34,443 bases of DNA from a virus: positions 1 to 34,443 of the IMG/VR virus record IMGVR_UViG_3300031972_002136, one strand, 5' to 3'. Shown here piece by piece: positions 22,576 to 30,178 of this stretch. A program made the position numbers and the translations under genes. The notes below the pieces were generated by a model that saw only the letters and a program-made list of their open reading frames with translations, made no database searches and was not told the origin of the DNA. Every line of letters begins with the position of its first letter. The first letter of the stretch is position 1.

Positions 22576-24573
22576 ATGAGTGAACCGTCAAAAAAGAAAG
22601 CCAGCCCGAAAACCGCAGCTAAACGACCAGCAAAGCGAGCGGCTAAGAAAACTATGACAGCAAAAGCGTCAGAAGACGCTACGCCATTAATGGCTTACCA
22701 ATCTCTCGCGGGTATAAATAATGCATATACATCCAACAGAAGAAATAAATCTGGCTCTATAAACAGAACTAATAAGTATACTAATATTGATGACGGTCTT
22801 ATACCTTTTAAGTATGCTTATGAATATGGAAATTCTGGTGATCAAAGTTTAGACGTTAGAGACGCGGTAATTTTATGTCAAAAGGCTTATTATAATTTCT
22901 CTCAGTTTAGGAATGTCATTGATTTAATGACTGAGTTTTCTTTAGGCAGTATTTATTTTAGAGGGGGTAGCAAAAAATCAAGAGCGTTTTTTGATGCTTT
23001 ATTTAATAGATTAAACATATGGAATTTTCAAGATCAATTTTTTAGAGAGTATTATAGGTCTGGAAATGTATTTGTTTATAGATTTGATGCTAATTTATCA
23101 AATCAAGAAATTTCAAAAATCACACAAGCTTTTGGTAGCTCCCTTTCTGAATCTTTGAGTAACTCAAGTAAGATTCCAAGTTCTTACATGTTAATAAACC
23201 CAGCCGATGTTAGAATGACTGGTACATTAGCATTTAACAATCCAGTTTATTATAAGCTTGTTACAAATTACGAATTAGAAAGATTAAGAACTAGAAAAAC
23301 CGAGGAGGATCAAGAAATTTACGACTCTCTTCCTGAGAGCACAAAAAAACAAATCGATCAGGCCAGAAGCTCTGCTGTTCAGATTCCATTAGATATGGAC
23401 AAAGTTGTTGCAGTTTTTTATAAGAAGCAAGACTACGAGCCTTTCTCAGTGCCAATGGGTTATCCCGTACTAGCTGATCTTAATTTCAAAGACGAGCTTA
23501 AAAAAATGGATATGGCGATTGGTCGATGTATGCAACAAGCTATTTTATTAGTTACTATGGGTACAGACCCAGAGAAAGGCGGCATAAACCAAAGAAACCT
23601 TCAGGCGATGCAAGACCTTTTTCAAAATGAATCCGTTGGTAGGGTTTTAATCGCGGACTACACAACAAAGGCTGAGTTCGTTGTGCCAAGAATCGCTGAA
23701 TTAATGGACCCCAAAAAATATGAAATTTTTGATAGGGATATCAACAACGGGCTAAATAATATTTTAATTGGAGGAGAAAAATTTTCTAATCAAGAAAGCA
23801 AGGTAAAGGTATTTGTTTCTAGGCTGCAACAAGGTAGAGAAGCGTTCTTAAATAACTTTTTAATTCCAGAGATTAAGAGAATTTCTAAAAATTTAGGTTT
23901 TAAAAATTATCCCGCTCCATACTTTGATGAAATGTCTCTTCAAGATAGCGTTCTCAAAGATAGAATATACTCTAGATTATTAGAGCTTGGAATCTTAACG
24001 CCTCAAGAAACTATTACTGCTTTAGATACAGGAAGATTACCCGACAAAGAGACCTCTATAGAAAATCAAAAAGAATATATGGAGCTAAGAAAAGAAGGTT
24101 TGTATACACCTTTAGTTGGCGGCAGTCCATTAGCTCAGAAAAATCAAAACCCCGAAAAGCAAGATAAGCTCAAAAAAGAAGCTGGTAGGCCAAACGGAAC
24201 CACAGGTATTCCACAGGAAAACAGAAAAATTTCTCCAGTTGGGCAAAGCGAAGCTTCCAAAGCTTTTAGTTTAGATAAAATAAAAGAAAACATGATTTTA
24301 GCTCAGAAGCTTGAGAAAGAGGTTGCCACTCATTTGAGAAAAACCCACAATGTGAAGAGACTTAACAAAAATCAAAAAAATATTGCAACTGAAATTTCTC
24401 AAGTTATCATAGCGAACGAATCCCCCGACAAGTGGTCAGAAGTCGTCGATTCCTATTGTAAGAATCCCGTTGACACAAACAGCGATAGAGTTAGCTTAAT
24501 TAGAGAAATAGCTTGTGAACATCAATTAGATTTTTATTTAGCTAGTATATTAGCTTCAAGCACAAAAAAGTAA
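22576..24573 (+). CDS. Portal protein
   Basis: The 665-residue protein follows the large terminase and precedes head genes, the standard portal position. Its body matches large-phage portals: DLMTEFSLGSIYFRGG, FREYYRSGNVFVYRFD, YMLINPADVRMTG and LNNILIGGEKFSNQESK. The first 35 residues are a Lys/Ala-rich tail (KKKASPKTAAKRPAKRAAKK) that looks disordered and DNA-binding. The C-terminal 130 residues (from about 535) form an extra helical region outside the core. The portal forms the dodecameric DNA channel of the capsid vertex. Confidence 0.85.
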   Translation: MSEPSKKKASPKTAAKRPAKRAAKKTMTAKASEDATPLMAYQSLAGINNAYTSNRRNKSGSINRTNKYTNIDDGLIPFKYAYEYGNSGDQSLDVRDAVILCQKAYYNFSQFRNVIDLMTEFSLGSIYFRGGSKKSRAFFDALFNRLNIWNFQDQFFREYYRSGNVFVYRFDANLSNQEISKITQAFGSSLSESLSNSSKIPSSYMLINPADVRMTGTLAFNNPVYYKLVTNYELERLRTRKTEEDQEIYDSLPESTKKQIDQARSSAVQIPLDMDKVVAVFYKKQDYEPFSVPMGYPVLADLNFKDELKKMDMAIGRCMQQAILLVTMGTDPEKGGINQRNLQAMQDLFQNESVGRVLIADYTTKAEFVVPRIAELMDPKKYEIFDRDINNGLNNILIGGEKFSNQESKVKVFVSRLQQGREAFLNNFLIPEIKRISKNLGFKNYPAPYFDEMSLQDSVLKDRIYSRLLELGILTPQETITALDTGRLPDKETSIENQKEYMELRKEGLYTPLVGGSPLAQKNQNPEKQDKLKKEAGRPNGTTGIPQENRKISPVGQSEASKAFSLDKIKENMILAQKLEKEVATHLRKTHNVKRLNKNQKNIATEISQVIIANESPDKWSEVVDSYCKNPVDTNSDRVSLIREIACEHQLDFYLASILASSTKK

Positions 24574-24574
24574 T

Positions 24575-25744
24575 ATGAGTGAAGAAAACGACAAAAACTT
24601 AGAGGAAAGTCACATAAAATCAGTGGGGTACGGGGAAGTGCCCACGGATATTATAATGCCAGATATATTAATTCCCCCTCCTCAAAAAGACGAAACTAAA
24701 AAGGTTATAGAGGATGAAGTAAATGTGGCTTTTAAATTTGCATTTCTAGGAGCGGGTCAAGGCGGTTCTAGAATAGCTGAAAATTTTTATAAATTAGGCT
24801 ATAGAAGGGTAGCTGTAATAAACACAGCGCAGCAAGATTTAAATTCTATCAATTTAGAAAACAAGCTTTGTTTTGGAGAGGGTGGCGCTGGTAAAGCCCC
24901 ACAGGTAGCCACTCAAGCTTTTCAAGAAAAAAGCGAAGACATTTCTGATTTTATGAAAAGGTCTTTTGGCGACAACGTAGACAAAATTTTTGTTTGCGCT
25001 GGCGCTGGAGGAGGAACTGGTGCTGGTTCAGTAATTTCAGCAGTTAGATCAGCGGTGGAGATACAGGCTAATTCTGAAACTTCAAAAAAAGTTGGAGTAA
25101 TTTTAGCTTTGCCGAAGGCTTCCGAAGGGAAAAGAGTAAATGCTAACGCGGCAAATACTTTAAATGAGGCTTATGATTTAGTTGACCAAGGTATTGTATC
25201 GCCTCTTATTCTGATTGATAACGAAAAGATTGGCCAACTTTATCCAAATTTAGTTGTTTCAGAATTTTGGAATGTAGCCAACCAAAGTATGGCTGGACTT
25301 TTCCACCTGTTTAATCATACGGCTGCGAAAGATAGCACTTACTCTTCTTTTGACTCCAATGACTACAAGCAGGTTTTAGATTCTGGACTAATTGTATTTG
25401 GTGCGTCTCCAGTATCAGAGTGGAAAGACTCTGTAAGTATAGCAAGAGCGGTAAGAGAAAATCTTAAAAATAATTTACTATCTGGAGGGATAGATTTAAG
25501 CACTGGTAATTCCGCCGCTGCAATTATTATAGGCGGCACAGAACAACTTAATAATATTCCACAAAGTTATTTGGATCAAGCTTTTGATCAATTATCGAAA
25601 ATGATGAGACCGAACAGCGTGGTTCATAGAGGGATTTATAGCGGGGATAAACCTTCTTTGAATGTTTTTTCTGCTATAGGAGGTCTGGGTAGACCTGAAG
25701 ATAAATTAAGTCAGCTTAAAAAACTAGGTGACTTACCACAGTAA
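24575..25744 (+). CDS. FtsZ/tubulin-like GTPase
   Basis: After a 50-residue acidic tail the protein has KFAFLGAGQGGSRIAENF (G1-like loop), VAVINTAQQDLNSI and the tubulin signature AGAGGGTGAGS (142-152) that binds GTP phosphates. SSFDSNDYKQVL (257-268) holds two Asp residues (D260, D263) at the place of the T7 catalytic loop that completes GTP hydrolysis in the neighbouring subunit. Length 389 is close to FtsZ and longer than phage PhuZ (about 315). Its place between portal and lysis/head genes is unusual. It may form filaments that position DNA or capsids. An inactive fold reused as a structural protein is less likely because the key residues are kept. Confidence 0.75.
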   Translation: MSEENDKNLEESHIKSVGYGEVPTDIIMPDILIPPPQKDETKKVIEDEVNVAFKFAFLGAGQGGSRIAENFYKLGYRRVAVINTAQQDLNSINLENKLCFGEGGAGKAPQVATQAFQEKSEDISDFMKRSFGDNVDKIFVCAGAGGGTGAGSVISAVRSAVEIQANSETSKKVGVILALPKASEGKRVNANAANTLNEAYDLVDQGIVSPLILIDNEKIGQLYPNLVVSEFWNVANQSMAGLFHLFNHTAAKDSTYSSFDSNDYKQVLDSGLIVFGASPVSEWKDSVSIARAVRENLKNNLLSGGIDLSTGNSAAAIIIGGTEQLNNIPQSYLDQAFDQLSKMMRPNSVVHRGIYSGDKPSLNVFSAIGGLGRPEDKLSQLKKLGDLPQ

Positions 25745-25764
25745 AATAAAAAATAATAAATATT

Positions 25765-25983
25765 ATGGCTACGAAAAAAAATGATGAAGTAAAACCTGGT
25801 TACAAAAGTACCGAGTTTTGGATTACTGCTATCGTCGCAATCGCTTCCTTAGCATGGGGAGCGGGAATTGTTGACCCAGCGGGGGACACAGGCGCAGATA
25901 AGACCTTTGGTTTTATTTGTTCCGCTCTTAGTGCTCTTGGATATAGCGTATCAAGAGGTCTTGCTAAAAAGAAGGCTGAATAA
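25765..25983 (+). CDS. Holin-like small membrane protein
   Basis: The 72-residue protein has a charged N-terminus, a first membrane helix (FWITAIVAIASLAWGAGIV, about 18-36), a short polar turn (DPAGDTGADK), a second helix (FGFICSALSALGYSV) and a basic tail (RGLAKKKAE). Two helices, basic C-terminus and the following spanin-like genes fit a class II holin. No endolysin is seen in the window. The next gene starts directly after its stop. Confidence 0.6.
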   Translation: MATKKNDEVKPGYKSTEFWITAIVAIASLAWGAGIVDPAGDTGADKTFGFICSALSALGYSVSRGLAKKKAE

Positions 25984-26169
25984 ATGTCTTGGTTGTCTGC
26001 GTTATTTAAAGCTCTTTTAGAGTGGCTTTCTGCCGAGGTGAAAAAAGACACCAAAGCAAGTGACGCCGATAAGACTCCTAAAGAGCTAAAAAAGAAATGG
26101 AGACAAAGAATCCTTGAGCAAGAAGAAAAACTTAAAAATGAAAAAAATTCTGATTCTAATTCTGGTTAG
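25984..26169 (+). CDS. Small amphipathic/coiled-coil protein, possible inner spanin
   Basis: The 61 residues begin MSWLSALFKALLEWLSAEV, an amphipathic helix or weak membrane anchor. A charged helical part follows (KKKWRQRILEQEEKLKNEK). It follows the holin-like gene, and a lipoprotein gene overlaps its 3' end in another frame, as in Rz/Rz1 pairs. The anchor is weak for a true inner spanin, so the role is uncertain. Confidence 0.45.
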   Translation: MSWLSALFKALLEWLSAEVKKDTKASDADKTPKELKKKWRQRILEQEEKLKNEKNSDSNSG

Positions 26170-26356
26170 CTTATTTTTATTTGGCTGCGGATCGACAAAG
26201 GTAGTTTTTGTTGACACTCAGTCTAATTTAGTAAGAATTGGACCTGACGTTTCTGGAAAAGTATACATACAGAAAAACGGTGAATGGGTTCTATCTAAGA
26301 ATAAGGTAAAATTACCAGAAGGCTGGTACGCTGGAGGTTTGCCTGTAGATGATTAA
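26138..26356 (+). CDS. Small lipoprotein, possible outer spanin
   Basis: The start is ATG 26138; an in-frame TTG at 26114 would add eight residues before the signal peptide. MKKILILILVSLFLFGCGSTK is a textbook lipoprotein signal, with lipidated Cys after LFG. The mature part (about 54 residues) is short and polar and ends VKLPEGWYAGGLPVDD. The gene overlaps the preceding coiled-coil gene by 32 bases in a different frame, the arrangement of overlapping spanin genes. A non-lytic envelope lipoprotein is the alternative. Confidence 0.6.
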   Translation: MKKILILILVSLFLFGCGSTKVVFVDTQSNLVRIGPDVSGKVYIQKNGEWVLSKNKVKLPEGWYAGGLPVDD

Positions 26357-26381
26357 TTTTAATTATTTTTATTAAAAAAAC

Positions 26382-26413
26382 AAAGAGAAGCCTTTTTGGT
26401 TTCTCTTTTTTTT
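26382..26413 (+). terminator. Rho-independent terminator
   Basis: An 11-bp stem, AAAGAGAAGCC (26382-26392) with GGTTTCTCTTT (26398-26408) and one G.U pair, closes a T5 loop and runs into a T-tract to 26413. It ends the lysis-like cassette. Confidence 0.85.
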
Positions 26414-26420
26414 GAGATAA

Positions 26421-26430
26421 GTGTATAAAA
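26421..26430 (+). promoter_or_regulatory. Candidate phage promoter motif (GTGTATAAAA)
   Basis: The motif starts 17 bases before ATG 26438 and lies directly after a strong terminator, exactly where a new promoter is expected. It is among the best members of the set. Confidence 0.65.
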
Positions 26431-26437
26431 GTATAAC

Positions 26438-26602
26438 ATGAATTTTTCTTTCCATGATATAGATATTATTTTAAAAAGAAAAGAATCATACTATAAAGGG
26501 CTATCAAAAGGGTCTAACCACGATAAAAAGGTTGCTGTTTACGCTCTTCAAATTCTAAGTTCGCTAAGAAAAGACTTCGAAAAAGCTTATAAAGAAAAGT
26601 AA
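26438..26602 (+). CDS. Small helical protein, 54 aa
   Basis: The product starts MNFSFHDIDIILKRKESYYKG and ends KDFEKAYKEK before TAA 26600-26602. It is very basic (many Lys/Arg) and appears all helical, with the middle segment DKKVAVYALQILSSLRK. It has its own promoter-like motif and lies between a terminator and the next promoter region, so it is a separate small transcription unit. No family is recognised. Confidence 0.6.
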   Translation: MNFSFHDIDIILKRKESYYKGLSKGSNHDKKVAVYALQILSSLRKDFEKAYKEK

Positions 26603-26630
26603 TTTTTTACTTCTCATTTGCACAAAATAA

Positions 26631-26661
26631 GTTTAATATAAGTACACCCTTATGTTAAGGG
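26631..26661 (+). promoter_or_regulatory. Promoter-like motif and RBS-covering hairpin before the 76-aa lipoprotein gene
   Basis: GTTTAATATAAG (26631-26642) is a variant of the recurrent motif. It is followed by a perfect hairpin, CCCTTA (26647-26652) with TAAGGG (26656-26661), loop TGT. The 3' arm contains AAGGG, the only Shine-Dalgarno-like sequence before ATG 26671 (nine-base gap). Folding would hide it, so translation may be controlled by the hairpin or by a protein that binds it. Confidence 0.45.
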
Positions 26662-26670
26662 TATTAAGTT

Positions 26671-26901
26671 ATGAAGAATAATATTATTAAAGTAATGTTG
26701 ATTGGTGCAACCGCTACCTTTTTGGGGATGGGTTGTGCTATTAGTTCTAAATTGCCTTCCGTCACTATTGGTGGAGCGGCCAACAAGGAGTCCGTGTTAG
26801 ATGCCGAACTCGGTAAATCTGGCGTGTCACTGACTGCTCCTCTTGTGAATGTGGATGTGCCGTTCCCAACGGCAGAGGTTAAAGACGGTAAGAAGAAGTA
26901 A
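26671..26901 (+). CDS. Small lipoprotein, 76 aa
   Basis: The signal MKNNIIKVMLIGATATFLGMGC contains the lipobox LGMGC. The mature chain is about 55 residues, Gly/Val/Ala-rich, and ends in lysines (VKDGKKK). Codon choice is richer in G and C than in the neighbouring small genes, as in the capsid genes, suggesting high expression. It forms a one-gene unit between a promoter-like element and a strong terminator. Short phage lipoproteins such as T5 Llp block receptors against superinfection; similar size suggests but does not show the same role. Confidence 0.7.
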   Translation: MKNNIIKVMLIGATATFLGMGCAISSKLPSVTIGGAANKESVLDAELGKSGVSLTAPLVNVDVPFPTAEVKDGKKK

Positions 26902-26928
26902 TTTTTCGCCTCGGCTACCTAACCCCTA

Positions 26929-26962
26929 AACCGTACCCCGAAAGGGGTGCGGTTATTTTTTT
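26929..26962 (+). terminator. Rho-independent terminator
   Basis: AACCGTACCCC (26929-26939) pairs with GGGGTGCGGTT (26944-26954) through a GAAA tetraloop and one G.U pair, followed by A and seven T. A clear stop for the lipoprotein transcript. Confidence 0.9.
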
Positions 26963-27002
26963 GGAAAAATATTTGATTTTTTTAAAATTAATTATATTTT
27001 GC

Positions 27003-27014
27003 GTGTATATAAAA
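27003..27014 (+). promoter_or_regulatory. Candidate phage promoter motif (GTGTATATAAAA)
   Basis: The motif starts 20 bases before ATG 27023 and lies 40 bases after a strong terminator. It overlaps what would be coding sequence if an upstream TTG were used, which favours ATG 27023 as the start. Confidence 0.6.
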
Positions 27015-27022
27015 TAACGGAA

Positions 27023-27535
27023 ATGAAAGAAATTGAATATGAACTTGAAGGGTTTCACAACGGTGGACATAATAATTTATCGTGGAAAGAATCTTTGAAA
27101 GTTCTAAAGGACGATGATGCTGTAAATTTTTCCGTTAAAGTTGTTAAAGCTTTAGAGGAAAAGCTTGAAGCTCACAACGAGTCTACCCACAACAAAGTTA
27201 CTTTAAAACAGCTTAAAAAAGTATACCGAAGGGCTGCTGGTAATGTTTTCGCTGAAGTACCCGATCCAGATGAAAAAAGAGGGCTATGGGCAATGGCCAG
27301 AGTTAATCTATATTTGAGGATTTTAAAAGGGGAACCCTTCCCAAAGGAAACAAATGCTTCTTTAGTTTTAGATGCGAAAAATGAAATTGATTTAGTAGAT
27401 TTTATGCTTCCCGAAAAGCAAGATTTTATACATGCTGGAGAAGATATAGAAAAATATGATTTGAATTATAAATTTTCTTTTGAGGATTTATACCTAGAAG
27501 AAGATGGTGGGGAATTGCCTTTCGAATTTAATTAA
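27023..27535 (+). CDS. Uncharacterised acidic phage protein, 170 aa
   Basis: The start is ATG 27023, three bases after CGGA. The protein is acidic and mostly helical at first (WKESLKVLKDDDAVNFSVK, KALEEKLEAHNESTHNKV), then has EKRGLWAMARVNLYLRILKG and a strongly acidic C-terminus (LYLEEDGGELPFEFN). There is no signal peptide, membrane helix or known catalytic motif. It is the first gene of a unit leading into the head genes. It might be a head-assembly or regulatory factor, but no function is assigned. Confidence 0.6.
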   Translation: MKEIEYELEGFHNGGHNNLSWKESLKVLKDDDAVNFSVKVVKALEEKLEAHNESTHNKVTLKQLKKVYRRAAGNVFAEVPDPDEKRGLWAMARVNLYLRILKGEPFPKETNASLVLDAKNEIDLVDFMLPEKQDFIHAGEDIEKYDLNYKFSFEDLYLEEDGGELPFEFN

Positions 27536-27536
27536 T

Positions 27537-27674
27537 ATGAAAAACTTCGAACACGAGTGTAATGGCAAAGTTAACGACTCCTCGTTAGAGTCCGAATCAA
27601 AATGCAATAATTGTAATTGTGATAGTGAGGATATAACAGAAGTCTGTTGTAATTGCTCATGTCACGATAATTAA
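27537..27674 (+). CDS. Cys-rich miniprotein, 45 aa
   Basis: ATG 27537 follows the previous stop by one base and the frame ends at TAA 27672-27674. The product has eight Cys in 45 residues: C8, then C23, C26, C28 (KCNNCNC), and C37, C38, C40, C42 (VCCNCSCHD). The rest is acidic. The spacing resembles metal-binding knuckles or metallothionein-like clusters, but it belongs to no family I can name. It is read in the same unit as the head genes. A signal sequence is absent, so it would be cytoplasmic or in the virion. Confidence 0.55.
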   Translation: MKNFEHECNGKVNDSSLESESKCNNCNCDSEDITEVCCNCSCHDN

Positions 27675-27699
27675 TTTAATACTTAGGAGATTATATAAT

Positions 27700-28071
27700 A
27701 TGTCAGCAGCAGGAAGTTTTCGAGACGACGGGTTACCGAATAGCGCACAATACGCAACGGTAACGGGTAATATTTCAACGGGTTATAGAGCTATTAGTAC
27801 AGACGGTGGCAATTCGTCTGTTAATATAACGGACATAGTTGTTAGTAAAAATACTGATGGGGATTTTACTTTTTACGATGGGACTACGGGTAACGGAACA
27901 CAAGTTTTAAAATTGTTTGTAAAAGCTAGTGATAACGGTAATTCTACTGATGTAATTAATTTTACCCAAGCTTTGAAAATTAGACACAACGCTGGCCTTT
28001 ACGTGTTATGTGATTCCACTGATACTGATTACTCTCTGCTTATAAATTACTACCACTCTAGTACTAGATAA
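27700..28071 (+). CDS. Putative head or decoration protein, 123 aa
   Basis: A strong AGGAG (27685-27689) stands ten bases before the ATG. The protein is Gly/Asn/Thr/Ser-rich and predicted to be mainly beta (ISTGYRAISTDGGNSSVNI, then FTFYDGTTGNGTQVLKLFV, GLYVLCDSTDTDYSLLINYY). Such compact beta proteins next to capsid genes are often decoration, head-fibre or tail-associated proteins. No family signature is seen, so the role rests on position and composition. Confidence 0.5.
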   Translation: MSAAGSFRDDGLPNSAQYATVTGNISTGYRAISTDGGNSSVNITDIVVSKNTDGDFTFYDGTTGNGTQVLKLFVKASDNGNSTDVINFTQALKIRHNAGLYVLCDSTDTDYSLLINYYHSSTR

Positions 28072-28081
28072 AAATTTAATC

Positions 28082-29572
28082 ATGAAAGAGCATAAATTTA
28101 CTACTATTTTTAGTTCAGAGATTAAGCCGTTAGTCTCGGAAGAAAAAGACAAATATTTGGCTATGGCCAGCTTGGTTGAGGTCGGTGATTTTATACCAGA
28201 GGTTAACACTTCTAAAAATGTAGACCTGTTACCTGTTGCTTTTAATGCTTGCGTTATTAATAGAGTTAATAAAAACGGCGACGTAGTTGACACTGATACA
28301 GCTATGGCAATGTACAAAGACTTTATTAACAAGCCAATGAACATTGAGCATAATAGAGATAAAGTCGTTGGCGTAATTTTAACCGCTGGTTTCAGTGAGT
28401 TTGGAACAGACAACAAACTTACAGAAGAGCAAGCAAAAGAACTAAAAGGCCCGTTTAATATTACTTTAGGTGGTGTGGTTTGGAAAGTTGTAAATAGCAA
28501 GCTTTCGCAAATCATAGAGAACGCCAGTGACCCCACTAGTGATGATTATTTAAAAATTTCAGCAAGTTGGGAACTTGGTTTTAGTGAATACAATATTATT
28601 GTTTCTTCTGAGGAGGAAAAAAATATAGAAAACGCTGAAATAATTTCAGACATTGAAAAAATTCAAGAGTTAAAAAGTTCTTTAAAGGGCTTTGGAGGTT
28701 CTGGAGTTTTAGAAAATGGCTCTGGAGTGTATAGGCAGGTCATTAATGATGTCGTGCCTTTGGGTATAGGCTTAACTGAAAACCCTGCTGCCGACGTTGT
28801 TGGGGTTGCCGTTAATCTAAAATCAGAAAATAAAAACATAGAAAAAGAAAATAAATCATCAGAAACAGAACAAAAAGGTTCCCAAACTGAAGAAATAAAT
28901 GTATCATCAAATAAGGAATTAACAGTTATGGATAAAATTACTGACATTCAACAAATCACGGATGAGTCCTTGGTAGCAGGAGAGGTTAAAGCTTCTGTGA
29001 TTACGGATTACATCGAGAATCAGCTTCAAGAAGCTTCCGAGAAATTCGTAGCGGAGAAGCAAGAAGTTCAGGAGAAACTTAGCGCTACCGAAGACGCTCA
29101 AAAGACTATTGCAGAGGAATTTGAGTCGGTAAAAAAAGAGCTTGAAACTCTTAAAGAGGAACAGCGCATTAAGGCTGCTGAAGATTTATTCAACCAACGC
29201 ATGGCTGCGTTTGATGCCGAATACGACCTTGACGATGATCATCGTGGTATTCTTGCATCCGACATCAAAGACATGACCGAGGAAGATTTCGAAGCTTACT
29301 CCAAGAAAATGAAAGTTCTTTTGGATAAAAAAGCTGAGAATAAAGAAACTGTCGAAGCTGCTACTGAAGAAGTAGTAGAAGCCGAAGAGACTAAAGAAGA
29401 GGCTGTAGCTTCCGTTGAAGAGCAAGACGCTGAAAATATTTTAGAGTCTGCTATTGAAAACGCTGAAGTTGACAAGGCACAATTGCCTTCAACCTCTGAA
29501 GCCTCTGAAGCTACTTTGACTGAAAAGTATCAAAAAGCTTTCAATTTGGACAACTTCGAAATTGATTATTAA
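28082..29572 (+). CDS. Prohead protease fused to scaffold
   Basis: Residues 1 to about 250 resemble phage maturation proteases: NKPMNIEHNRDKVVGVI carries the probable catalytic H90, and YLKISASWELGFSEY the probable serine (S160 or S162). VNDVVPLGIGLTENPAADVVGVA-like strands follow (in the sequence as PLGIGLTENPAAD). From about 255 the protein is a highly charged coiled coil (EASEKFVAEKQEVQEKL, KETVEAATEEVVEAEETKEE), typical of scaffolds that fill the procapsid and are then degraded. The last 20 residues may bind the capsid protein. The gene precedes decoration and major capsid genes. It contains an in-frame internal start for the scaffold part. Confidence 0.8.
   Translation: MKEHKFTTIFSSEIKPLVSEEKDKYLAMASLVEVGDFIPEVNTSKNVDLLPVAFNACVINRVNKNGDVVDTDTAMAMYKDFINKPMNIEHNRDKVVGVILTAGFSEFGTDNKLTEEQAKELKGPFNITLGGVVWKVVNSKLSQIIENASDPTSDDYLKISASWELGFSEYNIIVSSEEEKNIENAEIISDIEKIQELKSSLKGFGGSGVLENGSGVYRQVINDVVPLGIGLTENPAADVVGVAVNLKSENKNIEKENKSSETEQKGSQTEEINVSSNKELTVMDKITDIQQITDESLVAGEVKASVITDYIENQLQEASEKFVAEKQEVQEKLSATEDAQKTIAEEFESVKKELETLKEEQRIKAAEDLFNQRMAAFDAEYDLDDDHRGILASDIKDMTEEDFEAYSKKMKVLLDKKAENKETVEAATEEVVEAEETKEEAVASVEEQDAENILESAIENAEVDKAQLPSTSEASEATLTEKYQKAFNLDNFEIDY
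28928..29572 (+). CDS. Nested in-frame scaffold protein (internal start)
   Basis: ATG 28928 is codon 283 of the protease gene. It has AAGGA (28912-28916 region) about ten bases upstream, the same signal and spacing as the decoration and major capsid genes (AAGGA-A/T-ATAAAT-ATC-ATG style). The product would be the 214-residue scaffold alone (MDKITDIQQITDESLVAGEV onward). From here on codons become richer in C and G, as in the strongly expressed head genes, which fits independent high-level translation. The layout parallels lambda C/Nu3. Confidence 0.65.
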   Translation: MDKITDIQQITDESLVAGEVKASVITDYIENQLQEASEKFVAEKQEVQEKLSATEDAQKTIAEEFESVKKELETLKEEQRIKAAEDLFNQRMAAFDAEYDLDDDHRGILASDIKDMTEEDFEAYSKKMKVLLDKKAENKETVEAATEEVVEAEETKEEAVASVEEQDAENILESAIENAEVDKAQLPSTSEASEATLTEKYQKAFNLDNFEIDY

Positions 29573-29597
29573 TATTATTATAAGGAAATAAATTATC

Positions 29598-30158
29598 ATG
29601 AGTGCTATTAATAGAACTAGTGAATTAAAACCATTCAGGGATTACAGCGAGCACGACGTAATCAACCTTTACAAGTTTAGCGGGACTCTTCCTGCTGACA
29701 ACGGAAAGGTTGTTTCGATTCAGCAAGGCTGGACCCAGAGTGACGAACTCGACATGATCGACAGTGTTGGCGCTTCTTACGACAACACCGTTAGTCAAAG
29801 ATGGGGCGTTGATGCCGCCGTTCGCGCTGCGAATACTGGCGATCTCAATCCTTTGGGTATTCTTCTCTACAGCGTAAGAGAAGAGGACGAAAACGGAGAG
29901 AAACTCAAATTCAATCCTCGCAAAGCTGCGGAGATGGAAGTCGTTTTGAGTGGTCAAGCTGTACCCGTTGTAACTAAAGGTGTATTCCTTTACAGTGGCT
30001 CTACTCTTGAAGGACAGACTGTTACCGCTGGCCAGAAGCTTTATTCTGACGCTAACGGTTTGTTGACTACTGGTAATAACGGTAACCCCGCTGTTGCTCA
30101 AGCTTTAGGTTCGGTTGACAGCACCTACAAGACCTGTCTCATCAAACTCGAACTCTAA
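29598..30158 (+). CDS. Head decoration-like protein
   Basis: The 186-residue protein lies between scaffold and major capsid genes with a TAAGGA ribosome site before ATG. It is mostly beta, with AVPVVTKGVFLYSGSTLEG, TAGQKLYSDANGLLTTG and AVAQALGSVDSTYKTCLIKLEL, similar in style to phage decoration proteins and DUF2190-type head proteins. Codon use is biased to C endings, indicating a high copy number. It probably coats the mature capsid; the exact family is not certain. Confidence 0.6.
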   Translation: MSAINRTSELKPFRDYSEHDVINLYKFSGTLPADNGKVVSIQQGWTQSDELDMIDSVGASYDNTVSQRWGVDAAVRAANTGDLNPLGILLYSVREEDENGEKLKFNPRKAAEMEVVLSGQAVPVVTKGVFLYSGSTLEGQTVTAGQKLYSDANGLLTTGNNGNPAVAQALGSVDSTYKTCLIKLEL

Positions 30159-30178
30159 ATTATAAGGAATAAATCATC

